A DNA stretch of 64,000 bases from RH-AL1 sp050013235 (GCA_050013235.1 JBEKFQ010000007.1:1-64000); one strand, 5' to 3'. Shown: positions 1 through 10,989, counted from the stretch's first letter. Notes: generated by a model not told the origin, from the sequence alone. Numbers and translations: made by a program.

Positions 1-2
1 TC

Positions 3-95
3 TGGGATTATGTCGGCGCGAGGCTCGGCGCGCCGAACCACGCCGGCATCGCGATGCTGCCCGAAATAATCAAAACCCGCGCCGCGACAGCTTAA
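3..95 (+). CDS. C-terminal fragment of an unrecognised protein (5' end outside window)
   Basis: Frame 3 is open from the window edge to a TAA at 93-95 and gives about 30 residues beginning WDYVGARLG and ending KTRAATA. The other two forward frames look less protein-like, so this is probably the tail of a real gene entering from the left. I do not recognise the family from so short a piece. A copy of the window's mosaic intergenic repeat follows directly, which fits the end of a transcription unit. Confidence 0.45.
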   Translation, partial: WDYVGARLGAPNHAGIAMLPEIIKTRAATA

Positions 96-120
96 TCGCC
101 CGGGGTTTTGCCCCTCTTAC

Positions 121-197
121 GAGGAAATGCTCTAACCTCTTATAAAGAGGGAGAGTTCTTATGGCCTGGGTGATTTCGTCCAGGTGGAGCGCGCTCT
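121..197 (+). repeat. Mosaic intergenic repeat, copy 1 (degenerate)
   Basis: This is a diverged copy of the two-module hairpin repeat seen seven more times in the window. The hallmark parts are GCTCTAACCTCTTATAAAG, then GAGTTCTTAT, a hairpin around GGGTGATTTCGTCC and the closing GCGCGCTCT. The upstream module A is barely recognisable (about 100-133). Confidence 0.65.
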
Positions 198-491
198 CGC
201 CAGCCCCTCTATCGAACGGCGGAGGCTCACGCGTCATTTTCCAGCAAACCGTTTGGACCGCGTTTACGTTACCGGACGACAATCGTTTCATGGGAGTAAG
301 GCCATGACACCACCTGGAACACACTTTGCCTTGATCGGACGCGCGTACCCTTGCGAAATGTTCGAGCTTTGGGCGCGAGTTTCGCGCTCGGCACGGGAAC
401 ACCGCAAGGCGGTCCACGCGGCTCATGGACCGCGCGAGCAGGCCTTTTTCAAGAAGGCCAATCAAGATTCGCCGCGCCGCTGATTCGCCCC
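198..491. other. Intergenic stretch, no convincing gene
   Basis: Open frames cross this stretch on the plus strand but have neither a recognisable product nor a ribosome binding site. A near-perfect small inverted repeat (GGCCTTTTTCAAGAAGGCC, about 440-458) lies downstream of the drug exporter that ends at 492. It could help end that transcript, but there is no T-tract. Nothing else is visible. Confidence 0.4.
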
Positions 492-1982
492 TCATTCCCC
501 GGCGGAGGACGTCAAATGCCCGGCCGAGGCACCCGGCGGTCCCATGAGGGGCCGTTCTTCCAACGAGAAAATCGTCACGAAAGCCGCTAGGCTCCCCAGC
601 GCGGCAAGACCGAAAACAATCCGGAAGCTCGCGAGAACCCCCGCGGGATCGGCGATCGAGACATGCCCCGTCATCTCGTGGCCGCTCGCGCCAATGATAA
701 TGACCCCGAAAATCGCGACGGAAACGGCACCGGCGAGTTGGCGGCAGAGATTGGCCGTCGCGATCGCCGTGCCGAGCTGATGAGACGCCACGGCATTTTG
801 GATGGATAGGGTCGAAATTGGCAAAATCGTCCCGAAGGCGGCGCTGATGATGCCGAGCAAGAGGCTTATGCCCCAGACCGGCAGGCTCCCGGCCCAAAGC
901 ATGAGCGCGATTGCGGCGAAACCCGCAATGGGCAGCACGGCCAAGGGCAGCCGCTTGTAATGCCTGTATCTCGCGAGTGTTTTGCCCGCCATCAGCGCAC
1001 CGCCCACCGTTCCCACCATGAGCGGGATGAGGGCGACCCCGGATTCACTCGCACTCAAGCCGCGCACGCTCTCGAAGAGAATCGGCGTGTAGATCGCCAG
1101 CCCCAAGAACAGGCCAATGCTGAGACTGGCCGCGAGCGTCGAGATCATCACCACGCGGTCGAACAAAACCTCCAGGGGAATCAAGGGCTCGGGCGTATGG
1201 CGAAGGCGGAAGAAAAAGCCCGCCATGAGCAGCGCGTCGAGCACCGCCATGCCGGCCATTTCGGGGCTCGCCCAGGAAAAACGGGCGCCGCCCCAGTTCA
1301 ACGTCAGAAGAATGCCCGATGTCGAAGCGATCAACAGAACCGCGCCGGGAATATCGAGTCCATGGGGACGTTCGTGCCGGGGCAGACGCTTCAGCGGCCC
1401 GTTCGACAAAAGAAAACCGGCGATCCCGACCGGAATGTTGATCCAAAAGATCATCGACCAATGGAGATGCTGGGCGAAAAAGCCGCCGAGCACCGGGCCG
1501 GCCAAGCTTGCCAACATGAAAGACGTCGCGAAATAGCCCTGATAGGACGCGCGCTCCTTCGGCGAGAGGATATCGCCCGCGATCGTTTGCGAGAGCGCCA
1601 AAAGGCCGCCGCCGCCGATGCCTTGAACGAAACGCGCGAGAATCAAGACGAGCATCGATGGCGCCAAGGCACAAAGGACGGAGCCAAACAAAAACACCGA
1701 GACCGAGACCAAAAACATCGGCCTGCGGCCGTGGATGTCGCTCAGCTTGCCGTAAAGCGGGGTCGCGCTGGTGGCCGCGAGCAAATAAGCCGTCACGACC
1801 CAGGGCAGATGTTCCGTATCGGCGAGATCGCGGCCAATCGTCGGCATGGCGGTCGCGACGATGGTTTGATCGAGCGCCCCGAGCATCATCGCGATCATCA
1901 AACCAAAGATGATGCGGCGGATTTCGGGTTTGGAAAGAGGAGCAGCCGGCTTCGAGCCGGCCGGACGCGCGGATGAGGACAT
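492..1982 (-). CDS. MFS multidrug exporter, DHA2 (14-TMS) type
   Basis: Predicted inner-membrane proton-coupled drug exporter of 496 residues. MFS signatures are visible: the DHA2-type motif LDQTIVATAMPTI near residues 37-49 (Asp38) and motif A GKLSDIHGRRPM at about 78-89. About 14 hydrophobic segments follow, the number expected for DHA2 (EmrB/QacA-like) transporters. The frame is open much further upstream, but that extension is arginine-rich shadow sequence antisense to recQ. The ATG at 1982 begins the conserved part and has GAGAAG upstream. No EmrA-like adaptor or adjacent regulator is visible, so substrate and control are unknown. Confidence 0.85.
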   Translation of the reverse strand: MSSSARPAGSKPAAPLSKPEIRRIIFGLMIAMMLGALDQTIVATAMPTIGRDLADTEHLPWVVTAYLLAATSATPLYGKLSDIHGRRPMFLVSVSVFLFGSVLCALAPSMLVLILARFVQGIGGGGLLALSQTIAGDILSPKERASYQGYFATSFMLASLAGPVLGGFFAQHLHWSMIFWINIPVGIAGFLLSNGPLKRLPRHERPHGLDIPGAVLLIASTSGILLTLNWGGARFSWASPEMAGMAVLDALLMAGFFFRLRHTPEPLIPLEVLFDRVVMISTLAASLSIGLFLGLAIYTPILFESVRGLSASESGVALIPLMVGTVGGALMAGKTLARYRHYKRLPLAVLPIAGFAAIALMLWAGSLPVWGISLLLGIISAAFGTILPISTLSIQNAVASHQLGTAIATANLCRQLAGAVSVAIFGVIIIGASGHEMTGHVSIADPAGVLASFRIVFGLAALGSLAAFVTIFSLEERPLMGPPGASAGHLTSSAGE

Positions 1983-2098
1983 GACCCGTCTTCTCGGCCG
2001 GGAAATCCATTCACGCAAGATGGAATCTTTCGAAATGCCCGCGTGAGTCCGTCGCGCCGCCTTGGTTCGGGGCGGCGCGGCGAGCGCGTTTCCAAGGA

Positions 2099-3996
<1,898 letters not shown>

Positions 3997-4000
<4 letters not shown>

Positions 4001-4650
4001 GACAGCCGCGCAATCGCCGCACCTAAATCCGCCATGCCGGCAACGACCGCGCCCGCGCCTGCCGCCGCGAGCCGCCCGGCATGGCGATCGTCCGCGTGGC
4101 TCGCGCCGGTGAAGCCAATCACCGCCATGCCCGCGGCAACCCCGGCCTCGACACCCGCCACGGAATCCTCGATCACGACGCACTGGTGCGGCGAAACGCT
4201 CATCTGGGCCGCCGCGAACAAGAAGAGATCGGGCGCGGGCTTGCCGTTCTCGACCTGCGAGGCGCTAAAGATGTGCGTGCCGAAAAACGGCGCGAGGCCG
4301 GTAATCTCGAGCGATTCGGCAATGCGCGGCAGCGCGGAACTCGAGGCAACGCAACGCGGCCCCTCGAGCTGTTGCAACACCTCGGCCACACCCGCCACCG
4401 GCTGCAATTCGGCGCGCAACCGCGCCAGCATGCGCTCGCGCATCTCATCTCCGGTGCTTGGTGGCAGGGCGCGGCCAATCAGCCGCTCGATTTCGAGGAC
4501 GATATCGGCATTGTGCCGGCCCATGAACGCATCGAGACAAGCCGCCACGCTCATCGGCCGCCCAAACTCGCTCATCATACCGGAGAGAACTTCGAGCGAG
4601 ATCAGTTCGGAATCGACGAGCGTGCCGTCGCAATCGAAAATCAGGAGCAT
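3997..4650 (-). CDS. HAD-superfamily phosphatase (phosphoglycolate phosphatase/YieH-like)
   Basis: A 217-residue haloacid-dehalogenase hydrolase with a cap inserted after motif I. Motif I is DCDGT (nucleophile Asp6, acid/base Asp8), motif II is ASSS near 102-105, motif III is Lys137 in NGKPAPD, and motif IV is the ED pair at 161-162. The family removes phosphate from small sugar phosphates or related metabolites; the exact substrate cannot be read from the sequence. It is first in a two-gene unit with recQ, and the TGA overlaps the recQ GTG. No functional link to RecQ is obvious, so the pairing may only reflect shared transcription. Confidence 0.85.
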
Positions 4651-4916
4651 ACGGGGTGGGAGTCCGGCCAGGGAGGGAGTCGGCGAAGCATAGACGCTTA
4701 TGACGCGATGCGAAACGAGGCTGTTTTACACGAAAGCGGCCTCATTTTCCCCGGCATGACCATCAAAATTTAACGCCACGCCCACGTTCCCGGCCCCGGC
4801 GACCTGCCTGCGCAGCGACAAGCGGCGAGGATCCGGCCCTTCTCGAGGGCACGCCTCCAACGATGCGGCTCTCCGCCACCCGGCCTCGGTCGAAGTCACC
4901 CGCTGTGAAGACGGGA

Positions 4917-5192
4917 CTAGACGAGACTCAAAACCGTCAGCCCCAGCACCGCCGCGCTCAACTTCCAACCGATGCGCTTAATTGCGAGTCCGGACATTGC
5001 CGCACCAAACGCCGCCACAATCCAGAAAAGCGCGAAAGGCCAGCGCCCTTCGACACCGCCAATGGCGAGCGCAACGACTATTGACAAGAGAAGAAACACG
5101 ACGGTCGCGAGAAGATGCACAAAGGTTTCAAAAGTATGCTCATGCTCGATCACGTCATCGACTTGCAAGGGGGTAGTGAATTCAACGGACAT
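4917..5192 (-). CDS. Small two-helix inner-membrane protein, unknown function
   Basis: A 91-residue protein with a short acidic/histidine-containing N-terminus (IEHEHTFETF) and two to three hydrophobic segments (about 26-46, 52-68 and 74-89). The ATG at 5192 is preceded by a clear GGAGG at 8-nt spacing, so I prefer it to the GTG nine bases upstream. The N-terminal His/Glu pattern before a helix recalls small subunit IV proteins of aa3-type cytochrome oxidases, but there is an extra hydrophobic region and no oxidase genes nearby. That assignment is only a suggestion. It stands alone between hemD and the HAD gene. Confidence 0.65.
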   Translation of the reverse strand: MSVEFTTPLQVDDVIEHEHTFETFVHLLATVVFLLLSIVVALAIGGVEGRWPFALFWIVAAFGAAMSGLAIKRIGWKLSAAVLGLTVLSLV

Positions 5193-5298
5193 GGCTTTCA
5201 CCTCCGAATAGTTGTGCTGGATATAACGCGGAGAGCGATGACTGGTTTCGTCACGGCCTCATCCGAATCGCACGTGTCACCCTCGGCCTCGAAGCGCC

Positions 5299-6000
5299 CT
5301 AGAATGCGTTCACCAAGCCCAGCATTGCCTCCTCGTTTGGTTCCGCCGCGATACGCACCCCGGCGCAGCCCGCCGCCAGAAGCGGCGTGGCGACGTCTTG
5401 CGACAGACAGACATGCGTGAACAGCGCGGCGTCGATCCCGGCGGCAGCCGCGAGGCTCGTGAAAATCGCGGCGCTGCGGCGGGAATAATGCAGGACGGAA
5501 TCGACCCGGCCCTCGCGTAGCGCCGCCACGGCTTCCCGCGTCAACACCCTGGCGGCCACCGCGCAATAAGTTTCGATCACGATCAAACGGTGGCCGGTGA
5601 CGCCAAGCGCCTCCTCGATTAAAGGCTTGCGATCCGTGCCCGTGAGATAGAGAAGCCGGGCCGCCGGCAACGAGACCAGCACCTCGGCCAGCGCGGCGCT
5701 ATCCGGCGCGACCGTGGCCGGCCCGGCAAAGCCATGCGCCCGCGCCGCCGCCCCGGTCTGCGCGCCCACGAGAAACAGCGGCACCATGCGCCAGGCCGCG
5801 AGATCGAGCTCCTCTATCTCCATGCCCGTGAAGGCGCGCGCGCTTGTCGCAATCAGCCCATGCGGCGGGCGCCGCGGCCAAGACTCGCCTGTAGGCTCGA
5901 AGGTGATCACCGGGCTCACCAGCACCTGATGGCCGCGGGCCTCCAGCTTGGCTTGCGTGCGCGCGGCCTCCTCTTGCGCCCGGGTCAGGAGGAGACGCAT
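5299..6000 (-). CDS. hemD: Uroporphyrinogen-III synthase
   Basis: Cyclises hydroxymethylbilane to uroporphyrinogen III in the cytoplasm. The 233-residue protein has the poorly conserved HemD pattern: an N-terminal LLTRAQEEA start, the mid-protein YLTGTDRKP segment and a C-terminal half with VLHYSRRSA and the conserved FTHVCLS. Identification is strengthened by position: it begins three nucleotides after the hemC stop on the same strand, and HemC makes its substrate. The length is slightly short of the typical 240-260. Confidence 0.9.
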   Translation of the reverse strand: MRLLLTRAQEEAARTQAKLEARGHQVLVSPVITFEPTGESWPRRPPHGLIATSARAFTGMEIEELDLAAWRMVPLFLVGAQTGAAARAHGFAGPATVAPDSAALAEVLVSLPAARLLYLTGTDRKPLIEEALGVTGHRLIVIETYCAVAARVLTREAVAALREGRVDSVLHYSRRSAAIFTSLAAAAGIDAALFTHVCLSQDVATPLLAAGCAGVRIAAEPNEEAMLGLVNAF

Positions 6001-6003
6001 CGG

Positions 6004-6930
6004 CTAATGCTGAAAAAAGCCGGCGGGCAGGCGCGCGCGGATCGCCTCGCCCGCCGCGCCACCGAGCAACGCCGCATCGGCCGCCGCGCCCTCGACAAGC
6101 TCCTCGAACACTTCGGAGCCATCGGCCCGCAGCACGAGGCCATGCAGGCGGATCCGGCTTCCCTTCGTGACAGCATGGGCGCCAATCGGCGTGCGGCAAG
6201 ACCCGTCGAGCGCCGCCAGAAAGGCGCGCTCCGCCGCCAAAGCCACGCCGGTGGCATGGCAGAGAATCGGCGCGAGCGCGGCGGCCGCCGCCCCGTCCCC
6301 AGTTCGCGCAGTGATGCCGATGGCGCCTTGCCCGGCGGCGGGGAGAAAATCCGAGGTGGGCAGAATGGCGGTGGCGCGATCCTCCAGGCCGAGGCGGCGC
6401 AAGCCCGCCAAAGCCAACAGCGTGCCCGCGCATTCGCCCTCTTCCAACTTGCGCAGCCGTGTCTGCACGTTGCCGCGCAACAGCGTGATCTCGATGTCCG
6501 GTCGCAGCCGCTTCAACATCGCGCCGCGCCGCAGCGAAGCCGTGCCGACCTTGGCTCCATCAGGCAAATCGCGCGGGTCCGCCGCCACGGGCGAGATCCA
6601 GACATCCCGGACATCCTCGCGCGGGAGATAACCCGCCACTTCGATGGCCTCCGGCAGGAGCGTCGGAAGATCCTTCGCCGAATGCACGGCAATGTCGATT
6701 TCACCCGCGATCAAGGCAATATCCAGCTCCTTGGTGAACAGCCCCTTGCCGCCGGCCTCGCTCAAGGGACGATCCAAAATCGCATCGCCGCTGGTCTTGA
6801 TGATGCAAATTTCGATCGCATCCGGCGCAAGCCGATGCGCCGCCACGAGCAAATCGCGGGTCTGATGGGCCTGGGCCAAAGCGAGCGGACTGCCGCGCGT
6901 GCCGATCCGGAGGGGAGAAATAAGCGACAT
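6004..6930 (-). CDS. hemC: Hydroxymethylbilane synthase (porphobilinogen deaminase)
   Basis: Polymerises four porphobilinogens into hydroxymethylbilane. The 308-residue length is typical. Visible are the N-terminal IGTRGSPLALAQ, the catalytic-site VHSAKDLP, LLRGNVQTRL, and Cys245 in DGSCRTPIG, which carries the dipyrromethane cofactor. It is first gene of a hemC-hemD operon. The upstream region is shared with divergent tsaD and contains a copy of the mosaic repeat, so repeat sequence sits within the promoter interval. Confidence 0.96.
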   Translation of the reverse strand: MSLISPLRIGTRGSPLALAQAHQTRDLLVAAHRLAPDAIEICIIKTSGDAILDRPLSEAGGKGLFTKELDIALIAGEIDIAVHSAKDLPTLLPEAIEVAGYLPREDVRDVWISPVAADPRDLPDGAKVGTASLRRGAMLKRLRPDIEITLLRGNVQTRLRKLEEGECAGTLLALAGLRRLGLEDRATAILPTSDFLPAAGQGAIGITARTGDGAAAAALAPILCHATGVALAAERAFLAALDGSCRTPIGAHAVTKGSRIRLHGLVLRADGSEVFEELVEGAAADAALLGGAAGEAIRARLPAGFFQH

Positions 6931-6969
6931 CGGCGAACGAACCTTCCCTAAGCAATCGACAGGGGCTGT

Positions 6970-7081
6970 AGAGCACGTCCCGGAAAAGCCGCAGACTTTT
7001 CAATCCAGGACGTGCTCTTTTTTGAAAAAAGAGCGATTTCTCGTCACCTGGGTGATGCCACCCAGATGGAAAGCGCTGTAT
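6970..7081 (+). repeat. Mosaic intergenic repeat, copy 2
   Basis: Module A (GAGCACGTCC...GGACGTGCTC, with an inner CAGACTTTT) is followed by module B ending in GGTGATGCCACCC and AAAGCGCT. It lies in the hemC/tsaD divergent intergenic region. The outer stem of module A shows compensatory change against the consensus GAGCATGTCC/GGACATGCTC, so pairing is preserved. Confidence 0.8.
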
Positions 7082-7157
7082 CTTTCTATAGATCCGCGCT
7101 CGAACCTTCAAAAACTTTGCTATGGTCGAACGGCTTACACGATTACCGGGGTCATGC

Positions 7158-8216
7158 ATGCGCGTTTTGGGGATCGAGACCACCTGCGACGAGACGGGGG
7201 CTGCCGTCGTGCGGCTCAAGCCGGAGGGCGGCGGGGAGATTCTGTCCAACGAAATCATGAGCCAGATCAAGGAGCATGCGGCCTATGGCGGGGTCGTTCC
7301 GGAGATCGCGGCCCGCGCCCATGTCGAGGTCTTGGACCGGCTGATCGAGCGGGCGATCACGAAAGCCGGAATGCGAATCAAGGATATCGACGCGGTGGCG
7401 GCGGCGGCCGGGCCCGGCCTGATCGGCGGCGTGATCGTGGGGCTGACGGCCGGCAAAGCCATTGCTCTGGCGCTCCGCAAACCCTTTATCGCCGTGAACC
7501 ACCTGGAGGCCCATGCGCTAACGCCCCGGCTGACGGACAATGCCGCCTTTCCCTACCTCCTGCTGTTGGTCTCGGGCGGCCATAGCCAGCTCGTCGCGGT
7601 GAAGGGGGTCGGCGATTACGTCAGGCTCGGCGCGACGCTGGACGATGCCGTCGGCGAGGCCTTCGACAAGATCGCCAAAATGCTCGGCCTGCCCTATCCC
7701 GGCGGCCCGCTGATCGAAAAGCGTGCCCTGGAGGGCAATCCCGAGCGATTCGCCTTTCCACGCCCGCTGCTGGGGCGGCCGAAGCCGGACTTTTCGCTCT
7801 CGGGCCTCAAAACCGCCGTGCGGATGGAAGCCGAAAAGATCGCGCCGCTGACCGCGACCGACGTCGCCGATCTCTGCGCCTCGTTCCAGGCGGCCGTGGT
7901 CGATACGATCATCGACCGTACGCGTTGCGCGCTGCGCTTGTTTCAGGAGCGGATTGGCCCTTGCGAGACCATTGTCGCGGCGGGCGGCGTGGCCTCCAAC
8001 GAAGCGATCCGCCGGGCGCTGGGACGGTTTTGCGGCGAGGCCGGACTCAAGCTGATCATCCCGCCGCCGATTCTCTGCACCGATAACGGCGCGATGATCG
8101 CCTGGGCCGGGATCGAACGGCTCGGTCTCGGCCTTGTTGACGACATGACATTCGCCGCCCGGCCGCGGTGGCCGCTCGATGCGCAAGCCGAGGCCGCGCA
8201 TCACGGCAAGGCGTGA
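7158..8216 (+). CDS. tsaD: tRNA N6-threonylcarbamoyladenosine synthase subunit TsaD
   Basis: Transfers threonylcarbamoyl to A37 of ANN-decoding tRNAs, working with TsaB/TsaE/TsaC encoded elsewhere. The 352-residue ASKHA-fold protein begins at the ATG giving MRVLGIETTCDETG. The metal-binding histidines are His115 and His119 in NHLEAH. The phosphate-binding LVSGGHSQL, the FDKIAKMLGLPYPGG segment and the C-terminal CTDNGAMIA are also present. Upstream in-frame ATGs precede the conserved start without better support. gpsA follows one base after the stop, as in many alphaproteobacteria. Confidence 0.95.
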   Translation: MRVLGIETTCDETGAAVVRLKPEGGGEILSNEIMSQIKEHAAYGGVVPEIAARAHVEVLDRLIERAITKAGMRIKDIDAVAAAAGPGLIGGVIVGLTAGKAIALALRKPFIAVNHLEAHALTPRLTDNAAFPYLLLLVSGGHSQLVAVKGVGDYVRLGATLDDAVGEAFDKIAKMLGLPYPGGPLIEKRALEGNPERFAFPRPLLGRPKPDFSLSGLKTAVRMEAEKIAPLTATDVADLCASFQAAVVDTIIDRTRCALRLFQERIGPCETIVAAGGVASNEAIRRALGRFCGEAGLKLIIPPPILCTDNGAMIAWAGIERLGLGLVDDMTFAARPRWPLDAQAEAAHHGKA

Positions 8217-8217
8217 G

Positions 8218-9234
8218 ATGAGCAAGATGGCGCAGCAACCGGCTCGCCGGATCGCGGTGCTTGGTGGCGGCGCCTGGGGCACGGCGCTGGCCAATCTCGC
8301 CGCGCGGGCCGGAGCGCAGGTGATTCTCTGGACGCGCGATCCCGCCCATGCCGCGGAGATCGCCGCCACGGGGTTCAATGCGCGCCGCCTGCCGGGCGTG
8401 CCGCTGCTGGCCAATGTGACCGCCACGAGCGATCTCGCACTGATTCAAGGCGCCGACATCGTCCTGCTGGCGGTTCCCGCGCAAACCCTGCGGGAAACCG
8501 CGGCTCGCGCCCGGCCCCACATTGCCCCCCATGTTCCCGTGATCATCTGCGCCAAGGGGATCGAACGCGCCACCGGGCTGTTCATGAGCGACGTGATCGC
8601 GCAGACCCTGCCCGACAATCCCCCCGCGGTCCTCTCCGGCCCGAGTTTCGCGGAAGACGTCGCGCGCGGCTTGCCGACGGCCGTGACGCTGGCCGCCCGC
8701 GATGCCGAAGGCGCGGAGGCGCTGGCGGCGGCTTTCGCGGCGCCTTGGTTCCGGCTCTATCACACCGCCGATATCCGGGGCGTCGAGATCGGCGGCTCGG
8801 TGAAAAACGTGCTTGCCATTGCTTGCGGTATCGCGGCCGGACGGGGGCTTGGCAAAAGCGCGGGGGCGGCCTTGATCGCGCGGGGCTTTGCCGAGCTGAC
8901 CCGTTTCGGCCGGGCGCTCGGCGCCGATCCCGGCACGTTGATGGGTCTGGCCGGCCTTGGCGATCTCGTCCTGACCTGCGGCTCCACGCAATCGCGCAAC
9001 TATTCCTTCGGTTTCGCGCTCGGCCAGGGCGTGAGCGTCGAGGACGCACAAGCGGCGGCCGGCACGGTGGAAGGCGCGCAGACTTGCGGCATTCTCGTTG
9101 AACTCGCCCGGCGTCAGGGCGTCGACATGCCCATCGCCCAAGCGGTCGAGAGCGTGCTGACGGGGCGCGCCAGCGTCGAGGACGCGATCACCGCCCTGCT
9201 CGCCCGCCCGGCCAAGGCGGAAGCGCGGCTTTAG
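8218..9234 (+). CDS. gpsA: Glycerol-3-phosphate dehydrogenase [NAD(P)+]
   Basis: Reduces dihydroxyacetone phosphate to sn-glycerol 3-phosphate for phospholipid synthesis. The 338-residue protein has the Rossmann motif GGGAWGTALA near 16-25, the catalytic-domain GPSFAEDVARG and the active-site lysine segment IGGSVKNVLAIACG. AGLGDLVLTC is also intact. The ATG at 8218 lies one base after the tsaD TGA; the longer frame reading back into tsaD has no support. A MITE-like element follows the gene. Confidence 0.95.
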   Translation: MSKMAQQPARRIAVLGGGAWGTALANLAARAGAQVILWTRDPAHAAEIAATGFNARRLPGVPLLANVTATSDLALIQGADIVLLAVPAQTLRETAARARPHIAPHVPVIICAKGIERATGLFMSDVIAQTLPDNPPAVLSGPSFAEDVARGLPTAVTLAARDAEGAEALAAAFAAPWFRLYHTADIRGVEIGGSVKNVLAIACGIAAGRGLGKSAGAALIARGFAELTRFGRALGADPGTLMGLAGLGDLVLTCGSTQSRNYSFGFALGQGVSVEDAQAAAGTVEGAQTCGILVELARRQGVDMPIAQAVESVLTGRASVEDAITALLARPAKAEARL

Positions 9235-9251
9235 GCAATCGAGCCGATGAA

Positions 9252-9452
9252 ATCCTCCTCCGCGAAGCGGGGGAGGGGGACCATGTGGAGCATGGTGGAG
9301 GGGGCAGGTGCGCTCTGATGCCGCCAAGGTTCCACGGCGGAAGCCATCGGCGCGCGGTTTACTTCCGGTGGCTTATACTGCCAATTATCGCCGCGGCTGC
9401 CGCCCCTCCACCGCCTCCGGCGGTCCCCCTCCCCCGCTGCGCGGGTGAGGAT
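9252..9452. mobile_element. MITE-like element with about 50-bp inverted arms
   Basis: The left arm (9252-9305) and right arm (9402-9452) are imperfect reverse complements, both built around a CCCCCTCCCCCGC...GCGGGGGAGG palindrome. About 95 bp of non-coding DNA lies between them. A single half-element of the same kind sits at 52691-52715. No transposase is encoded. The structure matches a non-autonomous palindromic repeat rather than a gene; the open frame running through it into the next gene is a shadow. Confidence 0.6.
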
Positions 9453-9503
9453 CACGTCCGGAGATGGAGTCTCGTTTCACGGCCTGCTCGGAGAGAAAGC
9501 GAA

Positions 9504-9917
9504 ATGGCGCATTGGCTGGTCAAGAGCGAACCGGAAAAATGGTCCTGGGCGGACCAAGTCGCGGCCGGGACAAAGGGCACGCATTGGAACGGCGTACGCA
9601 ACCACCTCGCCAAAAAGCACCTGATGGCCATGCAGCTTGGCGAAGAGGCGTTCTTCTACCATTCCAACGAGGGCAAGGAGATCGTTGGCATCGTCACCGT
9701 GATCAAGCTCTATTATCCCGATCCCAGCGACGAGACGGGCAAGTTCGGGATGGTCGATTTTCGCGCCGTGAAGCCGCTGAAAAAGCCCGTGAGCCTGGCC
9801 GCCATCAAGGCCGAGCCGCGCTTGAAGGACATGATGCTGGTGGTGAATTCCCGCCTCTCCGTGCAGCCGGTCACGGAGGAGGAATGGTCGATTGTTTTGG
9901 AAATGGGCGGGATGTAG
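9504..9917 (+). CDS. EVE-domain protein (DUF55, thymocyte nuclear protein 1-like)
   Basis: A 137-residue single-domain protein starting MAHWLVKSEPEKWSW, the signature start of bacterial EVE proteins. KGTHWNGVRNHLA, GEEAFFYHSNEGKEIVG and the C-terminal VTEEEW follow. The EVE fold is PUA-like and binds modified nucleotides; roles in tRNA or modified DNA recognition are known for the family, but the ligand here is not determined. The ATG at 9504 is preceded by GGAGAG. It is a single gene, convergent with uppP. Confidence 0.9.
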   Translation: MAHWLVKSEPEKWSWADQVAAGTKGTHWNGVRNHLAKKHLMAMQLGEEAFFYHSNEGKEIVGIVTVIKLYYPDPSDETGKFGMVDFRAVKPLKKPVSLAAIKAEPRLKDMMLVVNSRLSVQPVTEEEWSIVLEMGGM

Positions 9918-9920
9918 CCC

Positions 9921-10796
9921 TCAGTTGGGTAGCCATCCCACCCAGACGCTGACCAAGAGCACGACGCCAAGGGCAAAACGGTAGACCACGAAGGGCCAAG
10001 CGGAGAACCGCTCCAGGATGTGCATCAGGCTCCAGATCGCGGCGAAGGCCGAGATCGAGGCGACTACGATCCCGACGGCCAAGATCGACCAGCCGTGGGC
10101 ATCGAGATGCGCTTTGTGCAACTCCCACAGCTCCTTGAACCCGGCCAATGCGATCGCGGGAAGGCCGAGCAAGAAAGAAAAGCGCGCGGCCTCGTCGCGT
10201 TGGAGATCGCGAAACAAAGCGGCGGTGAGAGTCGAGCCCGAACGCGACACGCCCGGGATCAGGGCGCCAATCTGGGCGAAACCGACCGCCAGGGCGTCCT
10301 TCAAGGTCACATTATCCATCGTCCGCTGCGGCCGGCCATACCATTCGGCCAGTGCCAGGAGCGCGCCCATGAGGACGCAGGAAAAGCCGATGACGGTCAG
10401 CGTGCGCAATGGGGAATTGCAGGCATTGAGAACAGGCGCGAGAATCAGGCCGGCGATCACGATCGGCAGGGTTGCCAGCGCGATCCAGGCGACGAACCGG
10501 AAATTCCAATCCCCGAAATCGCGCCGTGCGACGGCCTCGATCGCACCCGCCCCCAGTTCCCGCACATCGGCCCAGAAATAGCTGAGCACGGCGGCAAGAG
10601 CCGCTAGCTGCATAGCCGCGGAGAAGGCCGAACCCGGATCCTGCCATCCCAGCAAGGCGGGAATGATCCGCATATGGGCGGTCGAGGAAATCGGCAGAAG
10701 TTCGGTGATGCCCTGAACCACCCCGAGAACCGCAACCTTGACATAGCCCAGAGTCACGAAGCCGGTATCGAGACCAGCTGTACAGGCATTCGCCAT
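9921..10796 (-). CDS. uppP: Undecaprenyl-diphosphate phosphatase UppP/BacA
   Basis: Recycles the lipid carrier undecaprenyl pyrophosphate to the monophosphate for peptidoglycan and polysaccharide synthesis, and confers some bacitracin tolerance. The 291-residue polytopic protein shows both active-site motifs: QGITELLPISSTAH near the N-terminus and PGVSRSGST in the middle. About eight hydrophobic segments are present. The ATG at 10796 starts the conserved region; an upstream in-frame GTG adds only basic sequence. Confidence 0.94.
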   Translation of the reverse strand: MANACTAGLDTGFVTLGYVKVAVLGVVQGITELLPISSTAHMRIIPALLGWQDPGSAFSAAMQLAALAAVLSYFWADVRELGAGAIEAVARRDFGDWNFRFVAWIALATLPIVIAGLILAPVLNACNSPLRTLTVIGFSCVLMGALLALAEWYGRPQRTMDNVTLKDALAVGFAQIGALIPGVSRSGSTLTAALFRDLQRDEAARFSFLLGLPAIALAGFKELWELHKAHLDAHGWSILAVGIVVASISAFAAIWSLMHILERFSAWPFVVYRFALGVVLLVSVWVGWLPN

Positions 10797-10943
10797 GGAT
10801 TCCGCCCACCCCAACCGGCGCGGTCTGGACCATCCCCGCGCGCTCAAGGAGCGTGATAATCACCCGCTTGGCCGTGTCAACACGGAGGTGGGCGCCAGGT
10901 TAAAAAACGGCGGGATAAACCGGGGCGGAGTCCGCTTAGGCAC

Positions 10944-10968
10944 GAAAACGCCGGCCGCGAAGGCCGGC
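10944..10968 (-). terminator. Intrinsic terminator candidate
   Basis: Read on the minus strand this is GCCGGCC-TTCGC-GGCCGGC followed by GTTTT, a seven-base-pair GC stem with a short T run. It lies about 20 bp past the stop of the small exported protein at 10990. Confidence 0.55.
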
Positions 10969-10989
10969 GCCGATCCGCATCGAAAAAGA

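Noticed and set aside
184..483. Plus-strand open frame of 99 codons at the left edge
   Set aside because: It begins inside the degenerate repeat, has no RBS and no recognisable product, and other frames are equally open.
960..1976. 338-codon plus-strand frame antisense to the MFS exporter
   Set aside because: Composition (His/Arg/Gln-rich, no hydrophobic core) is that of a shadow frame opposite a membrane protein gene in GC-rich DNA.
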